Origin: Cyprinodon diabolis
Lineage: Eukaryota > Chordata > Actinopteri > Cyprinodontiformes > Cyprinodontidae
Direction: 5' to 3'
Assembly: GCA_030533445.1 (NCBI GenBank)
Contig: CM060065.1
Location: 8,078,474 to 8,142,473 of the forward strand
DNA length: 64,000 bases
Part shown: in pieces, positions 36,237 through 49,700 of the stretch
Numbering within the stretch: position 1 is the stretch's first letter
Layout: each line of letters begins with the position of its first letter
Notes under the pieces: generated by a model
Database searches by the model: none
Seen by the model: only the letters and a program-made list of their open reading frames with translations
Told to the model about the DNA's origin: nothing
Position numbers and translations under genes: made by a program

Positions 36237-37210
36237 TATTGCTTATATTGGAGTTTTAAATCTTGATGCACATTTCTTATTTTCTGCTGTTGGGTAAGCA
36301 ATGTAAGTAACTGGTGATAAGATTAAGACTGGATGATCTACTGGATGGCGATAAGGCCTTGGGTTTGATCTAGCTCCTATCTGAGATTGGCTCTGAGTCA
36401 AAATGTGTTTCTCAAAAAATTGATGTTACACTGATCATTTTACAACTGCCAATATTTTATACCATTCACCTATTAGTACCAAGAAAATGCTCTCACAAGT
36501 ATCTAATTTGCTGAATATATTAAAGTTTGATGTATTTTTTAAAGAAAATTTATGATGAGACATTTCTCCAGAAGTTATAAAACATCTGTTACCCTCTCCA
36601 GACAAAGACGTCTTTGGGGTATTTGAACTCTGACCACAACAGCTTCTTAGCTTATGGAAAATTCAGGATATGCTAGAATTAACCCCAGATTACACTGGAT
36701 TGAAAACCCTGCTTTGTAAAATGGGGTTGTATTCGAAGTTTTGCTTCCAGGCAAGCCCCGAGTTTGTTCCCCATGGCCTTCGCACTCATCATAACAAAAA
36801 AAACCATCAGTCACCAGAGTATTCTCATACTTTTTTTGAAAGACTATAGATATTTGTTTCATTTTTTGTGTTGTGTTAAAGTCCATGTAAAGTAGCAATA
36901 CATATTTGTTCTGAGTTTGTCGAACCGAATAAATGTATGTTATTAAGCAGCCAGCCAAATTATGATAAAAAAACACAGCTAAGCATGTAAAATTAGATCT
37001 CAAAGTAATGAAAAAACATGTTGTTCTGCTCTGAAATGCTGCAGGTGTGTCCTCTGGAATTCACTGCAAAACAACCTTCCCATTAACCATGGCAACAGCT
37101 TGCCATAATAAATAGAGAAAAAAAAAAAGAAAATCCAAAATGAACCCAATACTGTGCTGCGTGACATCACAGACCGCCCCTTTAGCAGCACCCAAAAAAA
37201 CCTGAAACAC
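36237..37210. other. Intergenic sequence, nothing recognised
   Basis: No gene or repeat family recognised. An A-rich run lies at 37117-37130. Confidence 0.45.
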
Positions 37211-37439
37211 AGGCTTTATCTGTGCGTCCGCCCTAACCCCTCCATCGCTATATAGACTGGGGACTAGTAAGGAGAGTTTATAGTGACCTCAGTTTACTCA
37301 CCATTCAAACAAATGATCACTAATTTTAAGTCCCTGTTGGTCACATGACTCCGACTCCCCACGTGATCTTTGTTCTCTGGTCCCAAAAACAAATCCCATA
37401 ATGCTTTGCGAGGAGAGCTCTTGCAAAGCGTCCTGAGAT

Positions 37440-38056
37440 CAGAGGCGTAGAAAATTTTTATAAGGGTGGCCAGGCACCAACCAATGTATACTGAGGGGGG
37501 GCCAAAAGTTGACCTCAGGGTCAATCTACACTGTTCCAACAGGAAAAAGCACATCCATATTTCTAAATAAAGACTAACTATAGTTTCCTACGGCCTTTGC
37601 TAACAAATAGATGCATATATTTAAACATCCGTCTAGATAAAAGGTATATTGGATAAAATTCTTTCAGGTTTCAGTTCTGTAGCGAACATCTTTTCCATCG
37701 TCATTACTTGCCTAATTTTATCCATATCATTCTGCATTAAATTGATATTTACAAGTACTAATATCTACATAAATTGATAATTTAATAGGTTTTTATTTAA
37801 ATAGTTATTTACAGTATCTATTATTTCACTGAAGACTCTTAGATGACTTGCAGAGACACATTATTTTCTCTTTGCAGCAAATAACACAAAATCTGCATGA
37901 ATTCTGTACTAATCATCTCTAATGTTGATGTGCATAATTAACCACATTGTTTTTGTTGTCAAGTAATTGTTAATATATATAAAATTGGCCAAAGGGGTGA
38001 CCAATGATTGGCTAAGGGTGGCCATGGCCACCCCTGGCCCCCCCATCTAGCCTCTG
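37440..38056. mobile_element. hAT MITE nested in TIR element
   Basis: The ends CAGAGGCGTAG and CAGAGGCTAGA (right, reversed) are inverted repeats with GGGTGGCCA-type subterminal motifs on both sides. The flanks are CCTGAGAT and TCTGAGAT, an 8-bp duplication with one mismatch. No coding sequence. Confidence 0.85.
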
Positions 38057-38154
38057 TCTGAGATATACCTGCTCATCTAGTGGCCATGGATACACGCTAC
38101 TTTTCAAGGTGCATTGTGGGAAATTTTGAGTCCACTACTTTTTCCTTCAGTAGA

Positions 38155-38335
<181 letters not shown>

Positions 38336-38352
38336 TGGACACAGCCAGAGAT

Positions 38353-39514
38353 ACCCAAAGCATTTTAGATAATATTCTTAATGGTTAGGAAACGTTTTAC
38401 ACGTTTAGAACAATATATTTAAGGTATTTATAATGTGTATGAAAAAAAACTAGAAAAATCCCTTTACATGTTTTTAAAGATATTTTTTAGTCTAGACTCA
38501 AATATCCGTCCGCTGACAGCCACAAAGTTCTGTTGAATTGATGCAAAAAAGTTTGGTCATTAAAGCTGGATCTGAACCGAAGGCCCAGTTCTGTCCCCCT
38601 GGAATAAAAAAGATATTCTACTGGAGCAGAAAAATATCTTTTTTAATAACATGGTTCTTTAAAAAAAAAAAAAAAACTTTAATTTGAGGTCGGACCATTG
38701 GATTTCTAACAGAACATTGCTTATTTTCTAAATCAACGATGCCATCAGGAGAGTGGACTGATCCTACGATTTCATAGTGAACAGCCTGCAGCTGTTAGCA
38801 GTGAGTTCACCTCAACAGCACAGCCATGACACATGAACATTTTTACATTTACCTAGCAAAAAATATTACTAGAGGTCTCCAGATTGTGAAGGAAGGCCTA
38901 ATATACATATGTTCCAATTAATTGAGAAGTTCCTCCTCCACATTTTATGTCAAAATTCCAATTTATTTTAGAGTTCTCAATCCATTCAGGAGCTATACAT
39001 ACACAGAATCACTGTACATATATTGCAGGTATTTAAGGATTTAAATAGAAAACCTGCAGGGAATGTAGAGATGGATGAACTGGCAGCAATGAATGGTTAA
39101 AATTTTGGCCTAAAACTTAAACTTGGTTAAGAGCCCCCTCTAGTGGCAAAAAGCGGATCCGATAACAAGCTAAAGAAAATCCAGATCAATGTGAATCGAT
39201 GCATGAGTGATATGCAGCGCGTTACATCCACCAGGCTTGTTTGGTGGGATTTTCTGATTAAAAGACATTTTTATTTATTAAATGATCTTTAATAAATAAT
39301 AATAGAAAAAAACTAGAAAGAGAATACCTGAAATAAGAAATCAAAATAGATTATGAAAAGACTACTAAACAGAATTAAACAAAACAGACTAAACAAAACC
39401 CAACCAAACCAATAAAAACCAAACCAAATGGGGTTCTGATGAGGGAGAGAAAAAAACCCTCCTTCTGCTGCATGCATGGCAGCTTTAAAGCAACAGAGCA
39501 ATCAGGGCAATTTA
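38353..39514. other. Intergenic sequence, nothing recognised
   Basis: No gene or repeat family recognised. An A run lies at 38660-38675. Confidence 0.45.
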
Positions 39515-40122
39515 AATCAATTCAGTTTATTTCTATAGCACCAATTCCCAACACCTTATCTCAATGACTTTACAGATCACCAGATCATACATTCAAATTG
39601 ACTCAAACTTTTCTATCTTAGGAAAACCAGTTGATTGCATCGACTCATTGACTCGAATGCAATCCCTCACACTAAACATGCTTGTAGCGAAAGTGGAGAG
39701 GAAAAACTCCCTTTTAACAGGAAGAAACCTCCAGCGGAACCAGGCTCAGTGTGAGTGGCCATCTGCCGATGGTTCATCTGAACTGGGGTTCAAGGAGACA
39801 GAAGCAGACAGAAAGAAGCAGCTGTAAAAGGCGGCTCCATCCAGGAAACACACAGCCAGGCAGACAAGCTCTGAGCCAACTCCCATGTCAGAGGATGAAA
39901 TAGAGCACATCCAGCCAATCACAGTCAGAGAAATAGGACTACACTGAAAAACAGGCCGATCTCAAACATCTATAAACAAAGGTGTTGATGGCAGCAGCAC
40001 AGCTGATATTTCTCTCCAGGATGGAGTCACAGCCAAACAGGAACAGACCAGATGAAGCTACTATGAGAGAAAGCAGAGAGAGCAGAACATTTGAGATTGA
40101 ACTAATAGATTCTGCAGAGTTG

Positions 40123-40712
40123 CTGATGAAGGTTCTCAGTCATCCAGGTCATAGTCATTCCGTAAAAATTCTGAGAAAATCTCAGACAATCTGAGTCCAC
40201 CACCTCTGTTTAAAGTTGGTTTTTCTCTGAGAGAAAAACCAACTTTAAACAGAGGTGGTGGACTCAGATTCCAGCTTCCAAAAACATACAATTCAATCAT
40301 AGACATGATCCCTTCCAGATATCACCAAACCCCCCACCCCATCACAGAGGAACGAGGGACCTACCCGCTCCAGCCGGTGAACAATACCTCCTTAACGACC
40401 GACCCTTAACAATCATAGACAGGTTTCAGGTATTACAGGAGACAATCCCCCCCTTAATGGCAATCCCCCCTTTAACGACCGACCCCTAGAATCATAGACA
40501 GGTTCAGATATTACAGGCTAACGATGGAACTAAACGACCCATTCATCGGTTACCATTTGCATGTTTCCAAGCAATACAAGGCCTTGTCCATATAAGACTC
40601 AAACTCACTGCGGATCCAGACATTTGAACTGAGAAAGCTTCCTGGAGAGGTGGCGAAACGTCTTTAAATCTTGAAAACCAAGTCCAGTGGATATTTTTTG
40701 AATTTTTACGGA
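40123..40712 (+). mobile_element. Penelope-like retroelement fragment with 14-bp target duplication
   Basis: The perfect duplication ATTCTGCAGAGTTG flanks it (40109-40122 and 40713-40726). The left end is an inverted copy of terminal sequence: 'ccgtaaaaattc' at 40160-40171 is the reverse complement of 'gaatttttacgg' at 40700-40711. Near the right, GAGAAAGCTTCCTGGAGAGG and CGAAACGTC resemble the terminal repeat of fish Penelope-like elements, whose terminal repeats can contain a hammerhead-ribozyme core; here that core is degenerate. No reverse transcriptase frame remains. An alternative is a 5'-inverted LINE of another family. Confidence 0.5.
40188..40270. repeat. Perfect 83-nt palindrome
   Basis: Two 41-nt arms around a single central G at 40229 are exactly inverted: CTGAGTCCACCACCTCTG at 40191 is mirrored by CAGAGGTGGTGGACTCAG at 40250-40267. 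Symmetry breaks at 40187/40271. It lies inside the Penelope-like insertion. Confidence 0.97.
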
Positions 40713-41463
40713 ATTCTGCAGAGTTGGAGAATAGAGATAGAATGAAGCAGAATAATGAAATAGGGGTCCCTATGTCCTCCAGCAGTCTAAGCCTATAGCA
40801 GCATAACTATAGAGATAGCTCAGGATAACCTGAGCCAATCTATAAGCTTTATCAAAAAGGAAAGTTTTAAGCCTACCCTTAAAAATAGACAGGGTGTCTG
40901 CCTCACGGACCAAAACTGGTAGTTGGTTCCACAGGAGAGGAACCTGATAACTAAAAGATCTGGCTCCCATTCTACTTTTAGAAATTCCAGGAACCATTAG
41001 TAAACATAAAGGGCAAAACATAACACCTGCAGAGGGCCTGTCTCCAGAACCCTACAAGGTAAAATGGCAAAGACCGTAAAAAGAGAGAATGAGTTAAACA
41101 CATTTATAGTTTCCAGTAAATGTCGAAAACAATCTATTCCATGTGTGATCTGCTCTAGCTTTGAGATAACTATCAGATACAAGCCTTCACCTACACACTT
41201 TTGAGCTTACAAAGTATTTTGGTCATGCAAATAATTAATAGCCCATTTGTACAAAGAGAAATACGTTACTGAGAAGCCTGTTGAATGGTTAAAACGAAAG
41301 AAGGGTCATCAGATAACCTTTAGGGATGCTAAAATAACCAAAGAAAGATGGGATGAAACAACAAAGATCCTACAATATGGCACCTAAATGGTGAGTCATA
41401 TTGAATCAAAGACCAACATAGAAAAAGAACGTCACAGAGAGATCAGCCAGGATCCCTTTATAG

Positions 41464-41860
41464 CAGGGGTCCTCAAAATTTTCCAGGCCAAGGACCCCAA
41501 ACTGATGGTGAGATGGAGTGGGGACCCCCTAATTTTATACATATACACACATATATATATATATAGTATAGTGCTATATCAAGCTGGTCCTATAGTCTTA
41601 AATTATTTAAATTATTTCCGATTCCTGGTTGATGGGACAGGTGTTGTGAATGAAACGGTGCCCAGCTTATTTATTTATCTGTTTACTTCAGTATGTTAAT
41701 GTGTATTTAAAGACATTTCAATTAGTGGAAAAAATTGCAGAGGGGAATATAAAAAAAAAAAAAAAAAAAAAAAAGTCTAATCAACCAAAACTTTTGCGAC
41801 CCCCATGATCTTACCCAGTGGACCCCCTAGGGGTCGCGGACCTCCTGTTGAAGACCATCG
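41464..41860. mobile_element. hAT MITE with perfect 8-bp duplication
   Basis: CTTTATAG flanks the element on both sides (41456-41463 and 41861-41868). The termini CAGGGGTCCTCAA and CGATGGTCTTCAA (right, reversed) are imperfect inverted repeats. The interior has 'ggaccccctaggggtcgcgg' near the right end and a poly-A run at 41751-41774. Confidence 0.9.
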
Positions 41861-42066
41861 CTTTATAGCCATATTCACTGTTGGGAACCTTTAAGAAAGT
41901 TTTTTTATTGATTAAAAAGTCACATACCTCAAATAGTAGCCCAATTAGTAGGGCAAGCAGGTGTGGGCTTACTTTTCACAACTTTAAAAATTCTAATGTT
42001 AGACATAATTAAGTTTAATTCTCAGATATAAACTGATGAATGAAACTTATTCCATATCTGCAAACA

Positions 42067-42400
42067 TGGGCAGCACGGTGGCACTAGTTGTAGCACTGTT
42101 GTCCAGCATCAATAAGGTCCAGGTTTTCCGGCACCTTTAGGCAACCTGTGCGCCGTCTCCCTCCTGATGGCTGCTAGGTGGGGCCTGGACCCCCTTGCTC
42201 TAGTCAGGGGGTGATAGGCCATGGTCTCAGGCTGGATCCATCCTAGCAGCCAGCAGAGACTCCAGCTCTACAGGGCTTATGACTGCCAGAGTGTTGGTCC
42301 TCCTTGGGCTGTGGGGGTCCATTCAGATGTCCCCCATATCTGCCTCAGACGCAGGTGTTTGCTCTGCTCCCAACCACCATTGAGCATTTTTGCTTTTCAA
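42067..42400 (+). repeat. tRNA-derived SINE, decayed
   Basis: The head 'gggcagcacggtggcactag' with 'aaggtccaggttttccggc' corresponds to a common fish SINE head (A box degraded, B box degenerate). The later part is diverged. Confidence 0.6.
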
Positions 42401-43642
42401 TAGAGAAACCTTACACATGCAGGCATTGTCACATACACTACATATTTATAGAATAAAACCCTTCGGTTCACCTTGATTGCCCCCGAAAACATCTTTTAGA
42501 TAATGCAATTTTTTTTCAGTGATGTTGCGTCGAATAATACGTTTTAGCTACATGTAACTGAAATGTTTTCTGTTTTGTTCTCCCTCTCTGCAGGTGTAGA
42601 AGCAGATTTTTTTTGCCCCTCTTATGTTTATTAATCCTTTTCATTTTAGCATTTTATCTTCTCTCTTTCCTCGTTTAAAGACAAAAATGTTCTTTTATAA
42701 GGAAGGTGGTGCAGGATGACGACTTCAACCATGCTTTTCCTGGAGAGCTGCAGCACAAATAAAATATAATTGTGGGACTTTACTTTATTCTAAACTGTTT
42801 TAAAAGCCTGCTTTACGATTTATCACACTGTGGATCAAAACAGTAATAATGATAGCTCAGAGCTAAACTAAAGGAACCACTTACCAAGGATGGGGAAACT
42901 CAATCCATTCTCTTGAAAGTTTTTAAAAGTTACTTGGGGTGAAGAAGCAGTGTAGAACTAGCAGTGAGAACTAGCAAATTTGAGTAACCTTTTATTCTAT
43001 TTTAGGAGGATTCTCTTTGAAAGTTGGACCTCTGGGATATGATTTGGCTCCTCATCGGTAGAACATGCTTTCCTAAAAAAAAACGAATTGATCGAGGGAA
43101 AGTCATCTTTTCTGATTTATAACACTGAACAAGGGCAGGTTACCGGTTTTCATCACTTGCATACTCCTTACAAATGGTGTCCCCCATTGGTGTCTAGCCT
43201 TTACTTGCCAGTAAATCTTTCACTAAAATGAAGTCTGCTGATTAAAGCTATAAGGTATTTTTTAACACAAAGCCTTTTCAGTGTCCCATCATCTTAGCTG
43301 ACAGAATGTTTTCTCATGTCTAAATCCCTAAAATGAAACAGAAAAAGTCAGAGTTTAAGCTGTGGATTTTATTTTTATTTTACTGTAATTTCAACTATTT
43401 GAGCTTCGGACAAGATGACAGAAAAAGCAACAACTTTCTAAAGTAGAGAAATGTATAATTGCATTAAGTCGTGTCTAATCAGTCCATTATTCGTCCGAGC
43501 CATGCTGGGGTATCCTTACTGCCTCTCATATCGTTCTCAATCCACTGACTCACAGCTCTTTCACACATGTTTCCTAATGTTGCTGCGCTCTCCTAGTGAA
43601 GCCACAGCAGGCCTCATGTAAATCTGCAGGAAGGATGCTGTT
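42401..43642. other. 3' flank of glo1, no further gene seen
   Basis: The right part is the glo1 3' UTR and downstream region on the minus strand. A possible polyadenylation signal (TTTATT on the plus strand) lies near 43374. No other exon or repeat was recognised. Confidence 0.45.
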
Positions 43643-43734
43643 TTAGGACGTGATTGACACCATGTTGTTAGGACTCAGGATCTCAATCCAATATCCATCA
43701 GGGTCCTGGATGAAGGCCAGGCCTTTCATTTTAC
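43643..43734 (-). CDS. glo1: glo1 exon 6
   Basis: Encodes the C-terminus [19 protein letters not shown] (Zn ligand Glu167) and [10 protein letters not shown], stop TAA at 43645-43643; acceptor CCTCAG. Confidence 0.97.
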
Positions 43735-46700
43735 CTGAGGAGGAGGAGTGGAACATTTCTTTTATCAACCTCAATCTGATAAATACATTAAGACTTTAAA
43801 TATTTACTGTAGGTCTGTGGGGACTGGACAGATATTTTCAACTCCATCTTACCATCATCTGGCTTCTTGACAAATGTTACTCCTTGCTCCTCGAACAACT
43901 TACAAGCTGCATAAACGTCTGGAACTGCGATCCCGATGTGTCCTATGAAAAACACACGCAGAAAGGGTTCATCCCTATCACGCTAAAATGATACATTTAT
44001 ACAAATCTTAACCAAGAGGCTTTAGTTTGACATCTTTAAGAAAATAAACCAGTAGGAAGCTGGTTGCCCACTGAGGTTCTAATCTATGCTTTTTGTAGAA
44101 GTAGGACAATTTACCAAATCCCCGTGGATCAGAGTTCCCGTTGTGATAAGACTGGCTGTCATCAGACTCAGAACCCCAGTTACTGAAAGAAAAACAGAAA
44201 AAGTTGATATTAAATATCTTCCTGTTTAGTTTAATTTCACCTGGAGCTTTCATCAAGACAATTAGATCACAAACTACAGCTTTAAGTACAGAAACTTATT
44301 TAAACTTTAAAGTCCTAGGGAAGCAGCTGTTCCAACCGTTGCATTTCCAAATTCTCCCGAGTGGTGCCCGACTTCACACGAGTGAATGTGATTGGTCGAT
44401 TATCAAGGGGGCGGTTCCCAATGAGAAATTCCATTGGGACCAAGTAGCACTAAATTGGTGACTTAGAAACGACACTGTCAAGGAACGCTATGGACAGAGG
44501 AAACATGCAAGAGGAGGAGAGTTTAGTGTCGGAGGTCATGGATGAGTCTCCTCCATCATCCATTTTTTATTTAGAGGAGGAAAGTGGGGACGAAGATGTT
44601 GTGGAAGAGGACACCAGGGAGGCAGAAGCTTGGTTTGGTGTAGAAGGCTTCCAGCCGTACATGTTTGAGCCCTTGCCTCGCAACGCTGCCAGTTCTGTTA
44701 GCTCTACGCCTGCTGAAGACACAGACGTCCATCCCTGTGAACACTGGGACGGAACTCAATGGGAAAGGAAATTATTCTGATTTCCTATTTCAACCGTTGC
44801 GTATATGAGCTGCGACATATGAATCAAGATGCTATGACCGAAAATTTGATTGACAGATGACCGTTGACATATGATTGGCTGAATTTAAGTGTTCAGGCTG
44901 ACGTATAACTAACTGGCCTGCAAAAGATAATGAAAAAAACAAAAAAAAATTTTAAGACAGGATTTTGTTAAAAATTTAAATGTTCTATTTTTTGGGACAT
45001 AATCGTCTGATAAAGAGTACATTTATGATTTGACATTTAAATATGACTTCCCTACAACTTTAAGGTGCAATTCCTCCCTGTCCCTCAGCATCACTACTGT
45101 CTCCTGAATTTAAACTGGCTGATGTTTCAACCACAGATTAGATGTTTTGGAACAATAATCAGTGTTTCCTTCCACCTCCATTAAAGAATGCTAAGCTAGC
45201 TCCTAAAGGGTTCTCCCTCTGATGTCAGCACACACACACACACGGGTTTTTACTAGCTATAAGCCAGAGTGCTGTTGTGGAGCTACTGAATGTAGGATAA
45301 TGACGTTAAAAATAAGCCTGTTTGATTCATAACTCAGAACCATCTGGTATGTCCTGCTGCAGGATTTCAATGTAATATTACATGAGATTAATATAAATTA
45401 TCAACACCTTAAGCACTCATAACATTTATAGACTTCATTTATAACTACTGGAAACATACATTAAAACTCCTGCATCGACTATGGCATTCACTCTACATTA
45501 AATCATTTAGTTTTATTAAATCTGGCCAAAGTACTACAAAACTCAAAGCCTTTTTTGAAAAATTATGGTCAGAAGCGTTACTGCCAGTGTGTCACCCCCC
45601 CCCCCCCCCCCTATCATCATCCTTACTGTGTCAGCTCAATGGTGGCTCTCCTTGAAAAGGTCCAGGCGGTCCTTTCCTTCACATCTGCAGGGATCTCCTT
45701 CTTGTCCTCGTAGCCCAAAAAAAAGAGCGTAAAGCGCATGGAGGGAAAGTCAAACTTTTGCAGTAACCTGCAACATATAACACAGCAGAGGGAAACCTTC
45801 ATAAGGCCGGATTGATTCATGTATGGAAACCAGTCATTTGGCACAAACATGAGCTGAAGAAAAAAACTAAAATATACATATACAAATGTTAAACACTTTT
45901 TGCCACATTTAATGAAAATAGCAGGGCTTTTTATTTTAATTACCCAGCTTGCAAACCCAAACTCACGTCATGCCAAGGATCCTGGTGTAGAAATCCAAGG
46001 ACTTAACTGGATCTTTCACCCTCAGCATAGTTTGCTGCATCATAAAATCCTGAAACAACCATAAAATTAGTAGTTCATTACAAAGACAAAAATATATCCC
46101 TTCCAACCACAACTACAACCAGCTCAGCCAGCCATGGTGAGAAGCAAACTCGTGGTGAAGCAGTCTGAGAATCTGAATCATTCTAGCAGACCTTTTCACG
46201 ATTTTCTACATAAACAAAAATGATAAAGTACAGCAAACATTTATACTCGGAGCCCAACCAGGTCAGGGCTCCATAAAACCACAGGTTTACATCCTTGTTC
46301 CGCTGAAAGGTAAACCTCTGCCATGGTCTTCTGCAGGCTCTATAACATTCATTTAAATCCAGGGTGCAGAAGTTGAAGAATCCACACATCATGATTCTGC
46401 CACCACTATGGCTCACAGGGGGAATTAGGGGTGTAAATAATAATTGTTTTGTATGGATGCCTCGACACATCCGCAAGAGTATTGATTCATTTTTTTTCCC
46501 CCTGCGGTCTGTTTTTATCCATTTGTTTGACGTTTTGCCCTCCTACCTCGCTTCCTTAAGCCACTAACCTCTTTCTGCATGCACACACACACACACACAC
46601 TCGCATAAACAGTAGGCAAGACACATAGTGAATGAAGTACAGGCCTATTTTTTGTAACCATTTACTGCTAGTGCACTTTTGCACTCATTGCACCGATTTT

Positions 46701-49700
46701 GTTGAGCATTGTTATTCTATAGTGAATTTAGTATAGGCCTATTTTTGTTACTTAATCTGCTAGTGCACTTATGCACTCACAGCAGTATTTTCTGATACAA
46801 GGCTTTTCAGAATCTATAACACAGAGGCATTATTTTTTTCAGTGAATGAGGTTTTTATAGGCCTAGGTGGATTATAACTTTGCTACTTGAGTTATTTGCT
46901 GTTGTTTCACAAATAAAATGCATAACAATATTACGGCTTTCACTGATTTATTTCCAGTGATGGGACTAACGGCGTTGAAAGTAACGGCGTTACTAACGCC
47001 GTTACCTTGTTTTAGTAACGAGTAATCTAACTAATTACTTTGACTGTAACTATAACGCAGTTACCATTGCAGACACCCCGTTACTGCGCGTTACTCAGGT
47101 CACACAATTAACCTTTTTTCATGATGGGACTCGTGCGCGCCTTGTCATGAGAGAGGGGAGGATGAGAATGGCTGATGTATAGTGAGATTCCGTCTGTCAG
47201 TTGGGTAGGTGGGTGTTTCTGCTGGCGGGTGTTAACGTACAACACACACAGAGAGATGGAGAGTGAGGAGGACTCCAGCAGCAAAACAGCGTTTTCCAGA
47301 TGGAAATACCGGTGTTACGTCGAGCTGCGTTTCCCCATCACATACGGTTTCCCCTGCATCTCCGCACAGCACAGGCGGCACGATTCACCGCGCAAGCGAC
47401 AGGAAACGCACATGCTCGCTAAAGGCGCGCAACAGTCGCCCTTTGCTAGCGCCACAGGGGAACTACGGACTATGACAGTCTATATGGAGAAAGGGAGAAA
47501 TCTGGATGGATGGATGGATACTCTGCGTTTTCAACCTACTGTATTTTTTATTTTAAACATTATTTAATGGCCTTTGTGGCAGGGATGGAGATCCATATTT
47601 TGTCACACAAAGTATACATCTAGATCAATAGATAGATAGTATCTATAACAACCCAAACACACAGGATTTCAGAATTAGACATCCCCAGTTATTAATTTCA
47701 TTCACTCACCAGATCTGAATGCCCTGTTAAAAAACTTCACATCGCGTTCCCCCCTGATGTCATTTACGTTGAGTTGCAATAAATGCTAAACTCTCTGCAG
47801 GTTCTTGTCTTTGTCGTCCGCTCTATTCATCTGGCTTTGGAAACACACGGCGAGAAGGTGGGGGCTGGGTGGTGAGGGTTACGGGGGCGAGAAACGCAAA
47901 AGTAACGCAATAGTTACTTTTACTAGTAACTAGTTACTTTTATTGTGGAGTAACTCAGTTAGTAACTCAGTTATTTTTTGGGAGAAGTAACTAGTAACTA
48001 TAACTAATTACTTTTTCAAAGTAACGTGCCCAACACTGTTTATTTCAAATTTGAAACATTGTCTAGCCTGTAAGGTTAAAAAAAAACAAAACAAAAAAAA
48101 AATCAATTAATCGAATGGAATCATATCGTGGAGGATTCTAGAGTATCGAAAATAATCGAATTGTTGCCTCAGGAAATTGATACTGAATTGAATTGCCATG
48201 ATGGGTGTGATTTACACGCCTAGTGGGAATGTTGTGGATGCTTCACTGTAGCATGAAATATGACAAAATCTAACAGAAGCAGGTACCAACACTTTAAAGG
48301 GACTCTAAACTAAACCTTAACTACATGGAAAAACTGAGCATTTGTCATTTTCAACAGCATCATGTTACATGCACGTACAAAGCAATGCCTCCGTTTATTA
48401 AAAAAAAAAAATAAATACATTTTTGTTAAACCGTGAAATTTAATAAATTAGATTTGCACGCAGCAAATTTCCAACAGAGCAGGTTAAAGGAAAATAAACC
48501 AAACATTGTTTAATCATTTCCCCTTTTGAAGCCAGCTAAAATCCCCAAGAAACGTCCCACTATTGTAGAGTTTCCTTACTGGATTCTGTCTTTAGTGCAA
48601 GTGAGTAATGCACCCCTCTAAAGTCGGATGTTATCAGTGCAGTTAAAGGCAGCGGTTATATTCTGACTAAACATGTTACATTTAAATAGGAACCAACCAG
48701 AATGCATTAAACAAACATCTATTCTGTCCTTGCATTTAAATGCATTATCTTAGAAGTGGGTCAGAGTTGCAAGATGTTGAAGCCTGTCCAATTTAGATAA
48801 ATCCATAACACCAAAACTCACCATCACAGCTCACACTAGTAATCCAATATGGGTCTCTTTATGCTTGTTTACGGTAACTTCCATGCAGAGTAAGAAGTAC
48901 ATGAATGCTGCTTGTGTTGTGCAAATCTCAGTTCTGGGGCTTCAGACATGCAAAAGTCATAAACCTCAATGAGATGCGATACCAGATGTACCAAAGCTAA
49001 TGCAAGAAGATCTAATCTAGTGATACAAATCCCGTTAAGACTGTGTCAAACAAAAAGCTGCCTCCATTTTGCCCTAAAAACGTCTCTTTGAAAGCACAAA
49101 ACCCTTCTGCTGTCAGAGTCTGCTACAGACGAGCATTATCTCTGCTGATTATGGCTTTCTCCTCTTTCCTGCTCCCTTCCTTTGGAACAACTGTTACTGG
49201 GGGGAAAAACCATGTAGTATTGCTTTGCTAAAGTATTTACACAGCTTGAGCTTTTCTACACGTTAAGTTAAAAAAATTGGAATTTTATGAATGGTAGCAA
49301 AAATGAAAGATAAATGGTTTTCAGGGTTCTTTTTTATTTTTAAAGTGTCCTTTTTAAATTATATTTCAGCCACTCAGTTGCCAAGTTTAAAGCAGGGCTA
49401 TGTTATGAAAAAATTATTCCCAGCTTTGAAAATCTCACAGCGCTGTGAAATGATTGACTGAACTTCCATCCATCATCGGAGAATGAACACTGTGGGCAGG
49501 GGCGCCGTATGGGGGAAAAGTTGATTCTAGGATGATTATAAGGGCCTTGACTGAGGGGGTGGGGGCCCAAAAGAAGAAGAAAAGACTTGTCCCGCTATAT
49601 TATTTGAAATATAAAAAGAAAATCCAGCAGTAAGATAACTTATCTTCATGTTCTCCCTTATTTTTAAAGCAGTAAACACTGAAAAAAAAGGATGAATATA

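Larger units (their letters stand above)
39515..41020 (-). pseudogene. L2-like LINE 3' end, interrupted by an insertion
   Basis: On the minus strand the right piece (41020-40727) holds the last residues of a LINE C-terminus ([34 protein letters not shown]) plus the start of the 3' UTR, closely matching 12585-12830. The UTR continues at 40108-39515 and ends in the 'aaataaactgaattga' tail. A 590-bp insertion with a 14-bp target duplication separates the two pieces. Confidence 0.75.

Noticed and set aside
42575..42610. Strong polypyrimidine tract plus CTGCAG acceptor (ctccctctctgcag).
   Set aside because: The sequence following it meets a stop within two codons in one frame and shows no coding character in the others.
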